A stretch of 5,121 nucleotides of DNA from NCBI GenBank assembly GCA_022790905.1, contig JAAVYC010000114.1, positions 1 to 5,121 on the forward strand, in the 5' to 3' direction. Within the stretch, counting starts at the first letter, position 1. Each line of letters starts with the position of its first letter. Shown here piece by piece: positions 1 to 5,121 of this stretch. A program made the translations under genes and the position numbers. This DNA is from Lachnospiraceae bacterium (lineage in GTDB: Bacteria > Bacillota > Clostridia > Lachnospirales > Lachnospiraceae). Under the pieces are notes generated by a model. That model worked only from the letters and a program-made list of their open reading frames with translations, was not told the origin of the DNA and did not search any database.

Positions 1-1
1 A

Positions 2-955
2 AAAGAAAAACTGGAATTTAACGGAATGGTTGTCACGGACGCATCTCATATGGTGGGGATGACTTCAGCGATGAAGCGCAGCAAACTGCTTCCGGCCTCC
101 ATCGAGGCGGGCTGTGATATGTTTCTCTTTTTCAACGACCCGGAAGAAGATTTCGGCTATATGATAGACGGATATGAGAAAGGGCTCATCAGCGAAGAGC
201 GCCTAGAAGATGCACTGAGAAGGATTCTGGGTATCAAAGCATACCTGGGATTGCACAAAAAGAAAAAGAATGAAATTGTGCCGCCCGCAGAAGGTCTGGA
301 TGTGATCGGAAGCAAAGAATTTAAAGAGATCGCAAAAGAAATCTCAGATCAGGCAATTACACTTGTAAAAAGTGTCGGGAAGTCGCCGCTTCCGATTTCT
401 CCGAAAGATCAAAAGAGAATCCTTTTGGTACCACAGGAGTCCTTGGATCCGCTGTCTTTTATGATGGGTGGAGAGAAAAAGAAGAAACCGGTAGATTATT
501 TAAAAGAAAAATTAGAAAAAGAAGGATTCACCATCACAATCTACGAATCCATAATGGACAAGGTTGCGAAAGTCCCTCCGGAAGAAGCCGGGCAGATGAT
601 GATGAATATGTATGCGGGAAAAGCGCCGATTCGCTCCATCACCGATCACTATGATTTGATTATTCAGCTCGCAGATATTACGAATTTCTTCGGCGTGACA
701 CAGCGTATCAATTGGAAGATGAGCAAAGGAACGCCAGACATTCCGTGGTATGTCCACGAAGTTCCGACCATTTTTATCTCGGTTGCAAGTCCGTTCCATT
801 TAGCGGATGTGCCGCAGATTAAGACTTATATTAATTGTTATGATAAAAATGAGCACACCTTGGATGCACTAGTAGAAAAACTGTTAGGGCGTTCAGAATT
901 TATGGGAAAGGATCCGGTAGATTCGTTCTGCGGAATGCTGGATACTCAGATTTAA
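2..955 (+). CDS. Glycoside hydrolase family 3 protein, C-terminal part (5' end outside window)
   Basis: The reading frame is open from base 2, so this is the last 317 residues of a longer gene; the ATG at 26 is internal. The fragment opens with a GH3-type strand, FNGMVVTDASHM, in which the Asp of VVTDA (bases 38-40) is at the position of the GH3 catalytic nucleophile. IEAGCDMFLFFNDPEE and the helix ISEERLEDALRRILGIKAYLGL (about residues 59-80) are typical of the end of the (beta/alpha)8 domain. A GH3 C-terminal alpha/beta domain follows, starting at ISDQAITLVK and ending in an ALVEKLLGRSEF helix. The family hydrolyses beta-glycosides (beta-glucosides, beta-N-acetylglucosaminides and others). 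The upstream acid/base region is missing, so the substrate cannot be set; a two-domain beta-N-acetylhexosaminidase type is plausible. No membrane segment is visible here, and a signal peptide cannot be assessed. It is coupled to the downstream HAD gene. Confidence 0.88.
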   Translation, partial: KEKLEFNGMVVTDASHMVGMTSAMKRSKLLPASIEAGCDMFLFFNDPEEDFGYMIDGYEKGLISEERLEDALRRILGIKAYLGLHKKKKNEIVPPAEGLDVIGSKEFKEIAKEISDQAITLVKSVGKSPLPISPKDQKRILLVPQESLDPLSFMMGGEKKKKPVDYLKEKLEKEGFTITIYESIMDKVAKVPPEEAGQMMMNMYAGKAPIRSITDHYDLIIQLADITNFFGVTQRINWKMSKGTPDIPWYVHEVPTIFISVASPFHLADVPQIKTYINCYDKNEHTLDALVEKLLGRSEFMGKDPVDSFCGMLDTQI

Positions 956-964
956 GGAGAAGAG

Positions 965-1783
965 ATGAAAGAATATCTTATCTGTATTGACAGTGACGGT
1001 TGTGCGATGGACACTATGAATCGGAAACATGATCTGTGTTTTGGACCGGAATGGGTGAAACAGTTCGGTCTAGAATCGGTAAAAAAAGAAGCGCTTGCAT
1101 ATTGGAATCGCATCAATCTTTTTTCTAAGACGAGAGGAATCAATCGCTTTAAAGGACTTGCCAAAGGGTTGAAGTGGGCAGAGGGAAAGGGATATACTTT
1201 CGAAGGTCTCGATGCATTTATCACGTGGACAGAAGAGACAACGGAACTCTCGAATCCAGCTCTTTTGAAGGTCTGTCAGGAAGAAAAAAATACCTGTATG
1301 GAAGAAGCACTTCTTTGGAGCATTCATGTAAATCTCGCGATTAAAAGACAATCCGAAAGCGGAGATGGACCGTTTGAGAATGTAAAAGAAGTGATGGAGC
1401 AGTTAAATCAGGAGGCAGATCTGGCAGCTGTCTCTTCGGCAAATGCCCAGGCTTTGGAAGAAGAATGGACGAAATACGGATTAAAAAACTATTGCCAAGA
1501 ATTGCTCAGCCAGGAAGCCGGAACAAAAGCGGAATGTATCCGAGGACTCTTAAAAAAGGGGTACAAAGAGGAACAGACCGTGATGGTTGGGGATGCGATC
1601 GGAGACTATGAGGCGGCCGTTCAAAATGGAGTCTGGTTTTATCCGATTGTGGCCGGACAGGAAGTAGAGAGTTGGGAAAAGTTGAAAGATGACGCATATC
1701 CCAGGTTAAAAAAGGGAGAATTTACGGCGGAATATCAAAAGAATCTGCTGTGGGAATTCGAGAATGCATTGGAGGGACGGTGA
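965..1783 (+). CDS. HAD-superfamily hydrolase (probable sugar- or metabolite-phosphatase)
   Basis: This 272-residue soluble protein carries the HAD motifs in order. Motif I is CIDSDGCAMD, with nucleophile D9 and general acid/base D11. Motif II is AVSSAN, around S157. The motif III Lys is probably K188. Motif IV is VMVGDAIGDYEAA, with D210 and D214 binding magnesium. About 145 residues separate motifs I and II, which indicates a large helical C1-type cap, the part that sets substrate choice. The family mostly dephosphorylates small phosphorylated metabolites; the substrate here is unknown. The start is well set: AAGGAG at 954-959 lies 5 bases before ATG 965 and overlaps the TAA stop of the GH3 gene, giving a 9-base gap and likely translational coupling. 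A phosphatase acting on a sugar phosphate downstream of the glycosidase is an inference from this pairing. A phosphonatase or beta-phosphoglucomutase-like activity is not excluded. Confidence 0.88.
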   Translation: MKEYLICIDSDGCAMDTMNRKHDLCFGPEWVKQFGLESVKKEALAYWNRINLFSKTRGINRFKGLAKGLKWAEGKGYTFEGLDAFITWTEETTELSNPALLKVCQEEKNTCMEEALLWSIHVNLAIKRQSESGDGPFENVKEVMEQLNQEADLAAVSSANAQALEEEWTKYGLKNYCQELLSQEAGTKAECIRGLLKKGYKEEQTVMVGDAIGDYEAAVQNGVWFYPIVAGQEVESWEKLKDDAYPRLKKGEFTAEYQKNLLWEFENALEGR

Positions 1784-1804
1784 CGGGACGACATTGCGAT
1801 CCAG

Positions 1805-1835
1805 TCATGCGTGCAAACGGTCCATTTAGGCATGA
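1805..1835. repeat. Small inverted repeat TCATGC / GCATGA behind the HAD gene
   Basis: TCATGC (1805-1810) and GCATGA (1830-1835) are perfect 6-bp inverted arms around a 19-base loop, 22 bases after the HAD stop. No T-run follows, so this is a poor intrinsic terminator. The left hydrolase genes could therefore read through into the signalling operon. It may be a chance hairpin. Confidence 0.25.
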
Positions 1836-1851
1836 TCTATCAACGTACTTA

Positions 1852-1861
1852 GGAATATTCC
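1852..1861. promoter_or_regulatory. Perfect palindrome GGAATATTCC upstream of the response regulator
   Basis: A 10-bp perfect palindrome lies 60 bases before the regulator start, immediately before GATAAT (1862-1867), which matches the -10 consensus at five of six bases. No acceptable -35 hexamer sits 16-18 bases upstream of that box. The palindrome could be an operator for an activator-dependent promoter, but it is short and no protein can be named for it. Confidence 0.3.
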
Positions 1862-1921
1862 GATAATAGTAATGAAAGAAAGAATAGTTGGCATGGCGAC
1901 GCTAAGGAACGAGGTACCAAG

Positions 1922-2662
1922 ATGGATATTGCCATTTGTGACGATGAGCAAAAAGTGCGGGAGTATTTATCGCGGCTGATTCAAAAACAGATGCGAGAAC
2001 AGGGGATCGAATATTGTATTACAGAATACGCTTCTGCCGGAGAATACATGGAGGAGAATCGCAGATTTGATCTGCTTTTTCTGGATATAGAGCTAAAGCA
2101 CGCGGATATGGATGGGATGACACTGGCGAGGAAATTGTATGAATATTCTCACCAGCGTCCAATCATCATCTTTGTAACAGGTTTTGAGGATTATGTCTAT
2201 GACGCTTTTGATGTCAATGCATTTCAATATTTGCTAAAACCTGTCGATGAAGAAAAATTTGAGGAAGTGTTAAGACGGGCAGTAAAGACCGTCAAGCAGG
2301 AAGAAAGAATATACAAAGAAAAAGAAACGAAGACGATTTGCATACAATTTTCAGGAAATACGAAGATCGTGGCCGTTGATACAATTTCTCATATTGAGAG
2401 TTATCATCATAAATTGATTCTTCACACAGTAGAAGGCGAAATAGAATATTATGCGAGACTCTCTGATTTGGAGAGGGAACTCTCCGATTCGTTTTATCGC
2501 ATTCATAAGAGCTATCTCGTCAATTTTTCTTATGTGGATACGTACAATAAAACCGAAATGTGCTTGTTGGACGGGACAAAATTATGGATTTCAAAGTACA
2601 GGTATGCGGAATTTGTGAAAGCATATATGAGATATATGAAGAGAGTGAATGAATATGAGTGA
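1922..2662 (+). CDS. LytTR-family response regulator (AgrA-like)
   Basis: This 246-residue two-domain regulator has a receiver domain at about residues 1-120: acidic pair D7-D8 in IAICDDE, phospho-acceptor D55 in LLFLDIEL, T86 in FVTGF and K106 in LLKPVDEEKF, so every residue needed for phosphotransfer is present. A charged linker (about 120-136) leads to a LytTR DNA-binding domain (about 137-240) with the family signature FYRIHKSYLVNFSYVD beginning at F191. Regulators of this class bind pairs of 9-bp direct repeats and activate nearby promoters. The start is supported by GAGGT (1911-1915), with 7 bases between GAGG and ATG 1922. The 3' end overlaps the kinase gene, so the two form a cognate pair. 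The nearest known relatives in design are AgrA of staphylococci and related clostridial regulators; the regulon cannot be told from this window. Autoregulation is possible but not shown. Confidence 0.95.
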   Translation: MDIAICDDEQKVREYLSRLIQKQMREQGIEYCITEYASAGEYMEENRRFDLLFLDIELKHADMDGMTLARKLYEYSHQRPIIIFVTGFEDYVYDAFDVNAFQYLLKPVDEEKFEEVLRRAVKTVKQEERIYKEKETKTICIQFSGNTKIVAVDTISHIESYHHKLILHTVEGEIEYYARLSDLERELSDSFYRIHKSYLVNFSYVDTYNKTEMCLLDGTKLWISKYRYAEFVKAYMRYMKRVNEYE

Positions 2663-4040
2663 AACAGTATCACAGGTGATACAAACGATCACGGTTACAG
2701 TGGAAATTTTGTTGTATGCAGGGTATCTGGCGTTTTTTCTGGGAGAAGTGTACTGCAAAAAAGCGGAGAGAAGAAAGGGAAGGCTGATTGCCTTTCTGTC
2801 ATACTGCACTTTATATGCAGTGAAGTTTACGATCTTCAATATTCCGTCATGGCTTGTCTATGTAGTCTTGTTTTTTATGATAAAAGTCTTCGTAAAAAAG
2901 AACGATTCAGGAAAATATCTGGCATTTTTGATTGTAACATGGTACAGCGTACAGAACTTGGCTTTTTCGATTTTTAACAGTATTTCAGAAGAAATCTGGA
3001 GCGTGCTATATAGGCATTTGGGACAGGGAGATGAGATTTATCTGGCCGCAGCCATGTTGTGTATCGTATGTATGGCGGGCAGAGTGCTAGTTATCTGGAC
3101 AGCGCTGGAATATATAAGGAAAAAAATAGGAGGTCTATTTGGGAATATTAAGCTTTCCGAATTTTGTTACCTGATATTTATGCCGGCTGCGGGTATTCTT
3201 TTTAATCAAACAATTGGAAAAATACTTGCAGTTGTAAAAGAAGATCCATATTTTGGAAGATACAATGAGTTTTCCATGTTATTTTGGCTTGTTCCGATTC
3301 TAGCGGCTGCTTTTTACATAAGTATCATCTTAGCGATTTCGCTTTATAGCAATGTGCAGGTATTGACAGAGGAGAGAAAGAATCGTTTTGTCGAAAAACA
3401 ACAGGTTCTTGTTCTGAAAAATAAAATCAAAGAGGCTGAACATTTTTATCAAAATACAAGAAAATTAAAGCATGAACTGAATCAACATGCAATCAATATT
3501 CAAGGACTCCTTGAGGGAGAAAATTACGGAGAACTGAGAGAGTATGTCCGGAAAATGGGACAGGATGTACAAAGATTTGATTTCCAAATAAAATCGGGGA
3601 ATGCTGTTACAGATGTCATTTTAAATGAGGCGAGAGAAAAAGCAAAACAGGCGGGCATCGGATTTGAAGTTTCTTTTCACTATGATAGTTCTATGGGGAT
3701 TGAGGCCTATGATATGGGAATTGTACTTAGCAATTTGGTGACCAACGCGTTAGAGGCATGTAAAGATTTGAGAATGGAAGATCGTCGAATTTGTATTTTG
3801 GGAAGGAAAAAAAGAAAGGTTTTTTTATTGGAAGTAAAGAATCACTTTAATGGGATCATAAAGTTTAATGCGGAGACAGGACTTCCAATTTCGGCAAAAG
3901 AAGGAGATGATTCTCTACATGGAATTGGATTAGAAAATGTATCTAAAGTTGCAGAAAAATATTTCGGCAGCGTGGATATAGAGGTAACAGAGCAAATGTT
4001 TTGCGTGACAGTCATGTTTCAAAGCACTGTTGCGCTGTAG
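2649..4040 (+). CDS. Membrane GHKL-type sensor histidine kinase (AgrC-like)
   Basis: This protein of about 463 residues has an N-terminal sensor of roughly seven hydrophobic spans (near 14-35, 46-63, 67-82, 90-109, 131-153, 171-196 and 208-234), a helical linker (235-265), a dimerisation/phospho-acceptor segment RKLKHELNQH with H275, and a GHKL ATPase domain (about 310-460) with N box SNLVTNALEA (N362, N366) and G box HGIGLENV (G425, G427). It should autophosphorylate H275 and pass phosphate to D55 of the upstream regulator. The usual H-box of this class is HDxxNH; here it is HELNQH, with Glu and Gln in place of Asp and Asn. Two starts are possible: ATG 2649 (14-base overlap with the regulator) and ATG 2655 (8-base overlap). 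The weak purine-rich site GAAGAGAG (2638-2645) lies 9 bases before 2655 but only 3 before 2649, which slightly favours 2655. Residue numbers count from 2649. The ligand is unknown. Confidence 0.92.
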   Translation: MNMSETVSQVIQTITVTVEILLYAGYLAFFLGEVYCKKAERRKGRLIAFLSYCTLYAVKFTIFNIPSWLVYVVLFFMIKVFVKKNDSGKYLAFLIVTWYSVQNLAFSIFNSISEEIWSVLYRHLGQGDEIYLAAAMLCIVCMAGRVLVIWTALEYIRKKIGGLFGNIKLSEFCYLIFMPAAGILFNQTIGKILAVVKEDPYFGRYNEFSMLFWLVPILAAAFYISIILAISLYSNVQVLTEERKNRFVEKQQVLVLKNKIKEAEHFYQNTRKLKHELNQHAINIQGLLEGENYGELREYVRKMGQDVQRFDFQIKSGNAVTDVILNEAREKAKQAGIGFEVSFHYDSSMGIEAYDMGIVLSNLVTNALEACKDLRMEDRRICILGRKKRKVFLLEVKNHFNGIIKFNAETGLPISAKEGDDSLHGIGLENVSKVAEKYFGSVDIEVTEQMFCVTVMFQSTVAL

Positions 4041-4057
4041 TGAAAGGAGAGAAATAA

Positions 4058-4549
4058 GTGATGTTATTAAATGGAATTGACAACAACAAGGAAATTTATT
4101 TAAGGGAACAGACGGATATCCAGAAAACGAAACCGGAACGAGCAGAAGATTTGGAATCCTCAAAAGAAAAAATTCCTGATATGAAAGATGAATATATCAG
4201 CAGCGAAAAAAATAAGGTGCCGCCGAGTGGATTATATCATCTGGGTCAGGATGAAAACGGGAATCCGAAAGTGATTTTTGACGATCCGAAAAAGGCCGCA
4301 AAAGATAAAGTACAAGAAGGAGCGCCACAGAGAGAAAAAGAGGCGGAAAAATGTACAGCAAACACGGATAAAGTGGACAGGGAAATTAAAGAGCTAAAGG
4401 AGGAAAAGAAACAGATAGAGCAGCAGTTAAGAACGGTTTCTGAAGATTCCAAGAAGAAAAAATTAGAGAGTAAGTTGGCGCAGATTGAAATGGAACTGAG
4501 TCAAAAAGACAATGATACATATAGGCGTCAAAATGCGGTCGTGTCTTAG
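4058..4549 (+). CDS. Uncharacterised small charged coiled-coil protein, third gene of the two-component operon
   Basis: I do not recognise a named family. The 163-residue product has no signal peptide or membrane span and is very rich in Lys, Glu, Asp and Gln, so it is predicted to be soluble and cytoplasmic. Residues 1-50 look disordered. Residues 55-78 hold a compact patch, PPSGLYHLGQDENGNP then KVIFDDPKK, that looks like a small folded motif. Residues about 104-149 form a heptad-like helix (REIKELKEEKKQIEQQLR and beyond), and the protein ends in a polar tail, DNDTYRRQNAVVS. From memory this layout resembles small hypothetical proteins of Lachnospiraceae, but I cannot verify that. It starts 17 bases after the kinase stop and ends just before a strong terminator, so it belongs to the operon. 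AGGAG (4045-4049) is 8 bases from GTG 4058 and 11 from ATG 4061; spacing favours GTG, while codon preference favours ATG. An accessory or output role in the signalling pathway is inference only. Confidence 0.8.
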   Translation: MMLLNGIDNNKEIYLREQTDIQKTKPERAEDLESSKEKIPDMKDEYISSEKNKVPPSGLYHLGQDENGNPKVIFDDPKKAAKDKVQEGAPQREKEAEKCTANTDKVDREIKELKEEKKQIEQQLRTVSEDSKKKKLESKLAQIEMELSQKDNDTYRRQNAVVS

Positions 4550-4574
4550 AGGACAGATTTTTGTATCTTAAGAA

Positions 4575-4622
4575 AAGACCTTCTATGATAAAGGAAAAGT
4601 CATAGGAGGTCTTATTTTGTTT
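4575..4622 (+). terminator. Intrinsic terminator of the regulator-kinase-small protein operon
   Basis: A 14-bp stem is formed by AAGACCTTCTATGA (4575-4588) and TCATAGGAGGTCTT (4600-4613). All pairs are Watson-Crick except one T-G wobble. The loop is 11 bases, and ATTTTGTTT follows directly as the U-tract. It begins 25 bases after the stop of the small gene. The A-rich flank on the left side (AGAAAA) gives it weak potential on the minus strand too, but no minus-strand gene needs it. Confidence 0.92.
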
Positions 4623-4627
4623 GAGGG

Positions 4628-4688
4628 TTGGAGTTTTTAGGCAGAGAGACGAAAAGAGTATTTTTGTTGGTGGAAGAGAGAACTCCAA
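4628..4688. repeat. Long-range inverted repeat TTGGAGTT / AACTCCAA
   Basis: Perfect 8-bp arms at 4628-4635 and 4681-4688 enclose 45 bases. Three more inner positions can pair through T-G, T-A and T-G. It lies between the operon terminator and the next promoter, so it is probably not transcribed from either unless read-through occurs. Its function is unknown, and it could be a chance match. Confidence 0.3.
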
Positions 4689-4714
4689 ATATAAGAACAT
4701 TGATTCTCTTTCTA

Positions 4715-4740
4715 GCCCCTATATTGACGTGATTAGGGGC
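4715..4740. promoter_or_regulatory. Perfect 7-bp dyad GCCCCTA-N12-TAGGGGC, candidate operator
   Basis: The arms GCCCCTA (4715-4721) and TAGGGGC (4734-4740) are perfect inverted repeats. Their centre (4727.5) almost coincides with the centre of the -35 hexamer at 4724-4729. The arms are GC-rich in an otherwise AT-rich region, and no T-run follows on either strand, so a terminator is unlikely. A dimeric DNA-binding protein occupying both arms would cover the -35 box, which fits a repressor site. The protein is unknown. Confidence 0.5.
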
Positions 4741-4752
4741 ATATGGTATTAT
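4724..4752 (+). promoter_or_regulatory. Sigma-A-type promoter for the gene at 5005
   Basis: The -35 is TTGACG (4724-4729) and the -10 is TATTAT (4747-4752). They are separated by exactly 17 bases, and each matches the consensus at five of six positions. The expected transcription start is near 4759, leaving about 245 bases of untranslated leader before the ATG at 5005. The -35 box lies within the dyad at 4715-4740, which suggests control by a DNA-binding repressor. Confidence 0.65.
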
Positions 4753-4761
4753 GACGCAAAG

Positions 4762-4785
4762 ATAGCTATTTTGTGGCAAAGCTAT
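4762..4785 (+). repeat. Hairpin and imperfect direct repeat in the leader
   Basis: ATAGCT (4762-4767) pairs with AGCTAT (4780-4785) around a 12-base loop. The same bases belong to an imperfect direct repeat: GCAAAG plus CTATT occurs at 4756-4770, with four extra bases in the middle, and again at 4776-4786. This is near the start of the predicted transcript. The helix is short, so its stability is doubtful. Confidence 0.3.
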
Positions 4786-4886
4786 TGGGATTGACTGGGA
4801 ATAAGATGGAAGTGTACAGATCCAATCGGGATACCAGTTTTTAAAAATCATAGAAAATGATCGAAAAAAAGATTTAAAATAGATTT

Positions 4887-4924
4887 ACGGTCCAACGTCA
4901 AATGAGGTGGCAAAAAGGGACCGT
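4887..4924 (+). promoter_or_regulatory. Leader hairpin ACGGTCC / GGACCGT followed by TTTT (possible attenuator)
   Basis: Perfect 7-bp GC-rich arms (4887-4893 and 4918-4924) enclose a 24-base loop and are followed by TTTTAATC. This resembles a weak intrinsic terminator inside the leader, 80 bases before the ATG at 5005. The long loop and the short U-run make efficient termination uncertain. The loop contains GAGGTGG but not a recognisable T-box core, so a T-box call is not supported. Confidence 0.4.
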
Positions 4925-5004
4925 TTTAATCATGCGTGAAAAAGGAAAGTAGTCTGGAATGAATGTTGGTATGCATCCAAACAGAATATACGGAGGGAAG
5001 GTTT

Positions 5005-5121
5005 ATGGATTATTCAAGGGAGCTTTTTGAACGAACTGGCGAAGGTGCGCCGGTCCTCGGGAGCGGTGAGCAGTATAATGGTGTGCAGAGTGTTCAGAAT
5101 CTGGAAGCCGTCATCAATGAG
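5005..5121 (+). CDS. Start of an unrecognised protein gene (3' end outside window)
   Basis: ATG 5005 opens a frame that stays open for 39 codons to the end of the window, beginning MDYSRELFERTGEGAPVLGS and ending LEAVINE. GGAGGG (4992-4997) sits 7 bases before the ATG, a strong and well-placed ribosome binding site, and a promoter lies upstream. The visible part is hydrophilic, with no signal peptide or membrane span, so a cytoplasmic protein is likely. I do not recognise the family and give no function. The separate promoter and the terminator at 4575-4622 make it a transcription unit distinct from the signalling operon. Confidence 0.7.
   Translation, partial: MDYSRELFERTGEGAPVLGSGEQYNGVQSVQNLEAVINE

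Larger units (their letters stand above)
4550..5004. other. 455-base gene-free regulatory region
   Basis: No convincing protein gene is visible on either strand. In order the stretch holds the intrinsic terminator of the signalling operon, a long-range inverted repeat (4628-4688), a 7-bp dyad (4715-4740) over a sigma-A-like promoter (4724-4752), a leader with several possible helices (about 4759-4838), an AT-rich segment with a small ATCAT/ATGAT hairpin (4847-4861), a 7-bp GC-rich hairpin (4887-4924), and the ribosome binding site for the gene at 5005. Short open frames within it lack a usable ribosome binding site. Confidence 0.7.

Noticed and set aside
952..1351. Minus-strand open frames of about 90 codons opposite the HAD gene
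   Set aside because: The plus-strand frame has clear HAD motifs; the antisense frames have no recognisable domain and no ribosome binding sites.
4386..4700. Minus-strand open frame of 104 codons
   Set aside because: It overlaps the end of the small coiled-coil gene and runs straight through the strong terminator; its composition looks like an antisense shadow.
4744..4838. Canonical c-di-GMP-I (GEMM) riboswitch
   Set aside because: Fragments such as GACGCAAAG are present, but they precede the first hairpin rather than follow it, and the GNRA hairpin is missing. The region is kept only as a possible structured leader.
4612..4851. Minus-strand open frame of 79 codons in the gene-free stretch
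   Set aside because: It has no ribosome binding site before its ATG, an unnatural residue mix, and it covers the promoter, the dyad and the inverted repeat on the plus strand.
4887..4930. T-box riboswitch
   Set aside because: GAGGTGG next to a terminator-like stem suggested one, but the conserved T-box core and the stem I features are absent.
4902..4952. 16-residue open frame as a leader peptide
   Set aside because: There is no Shine-Dalgarno sequence upstream and its start lies in the loop of the 4887-4924 hairpin; it has no run of regulatory codons.
4959..5030. 23-residue open frame overlapping the start of the gene at 5005
   Set aside because: The nearest purine-rich site is too far from its ATG, while the 5005 start has an ideal ribosome binding site; it is more likely chance.
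1..5121. CRISPR array, tRNA or rRNA gene, insertion sequence ends
   Set aside because: No regularly spaced repeats, no tRNA-like TTCGA-loop/CCA pattern, no transposase and no terminal inverted repeats with target duplications were seen.

Overview
The window looks like chromosomal DNA of a low-to-mid GC Gram-positive anaerobe, most likely a clostridial or Lachnospiraceae-type gut bacterium. The reasons are strong AGGAG-type ribosome binding sites, AT-rich intergenic DNA with sigma-A-like promoter hexamers, an AgrC/AgrA-style GHKL kinase with a LytTR regulator, and a GH3 enzyme next to a HAD phosphatase. This placement is inferred from style, not from a marker gene.

Left block (1-1783): the 3' part of a glycoside hydrolase family 3 gene that runs off the left edge, followed 9 bases later by a HAD-superfamily hydrolase. 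The HAD Shine-Dalgarno sequence overlaps the GH3 stop codon, so the two genes are almost certainly co-transcribed and probably translationally coupled. A sugar-salvage role is likely, but the substrates cannot be read from the sequence.

Middle block (1922-4549): a LytTR response regulator, a multi-membrane-span GHKL histidine kinase that overlaps it by 8-14 bases, and a small, very charged coiled-coil protein 17 bases after the kinase. A convincing intrinsic terminator at 4575-4622 closes this three-gene operon. No AgrB-type protease and no AgrD-type pheromone precursor is present, so the kinase input is unknown. The 138 bases before the regulator hold a perfect 10-bp palindrome and other weak repeats but no clear promoter.

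Right block (4550-5121): a 455-base gene-free stretch, then the start of an unrecognised gene at 5005 that runs off the right edge. The stretch holds the terminator, a long-range inverted repeat, a good sigma-A-like promoter (TTGACG, 17 bases, TATTAT) whose -35 box sits inside a perfect 7-bp dyad, and about 245 bases of untranslated leader with several possible helices, including one 7-bp hairpin followed by TTTT. The two best places for something new are the small third gene of the signalling operon and this operator-plus-leader arrangement.
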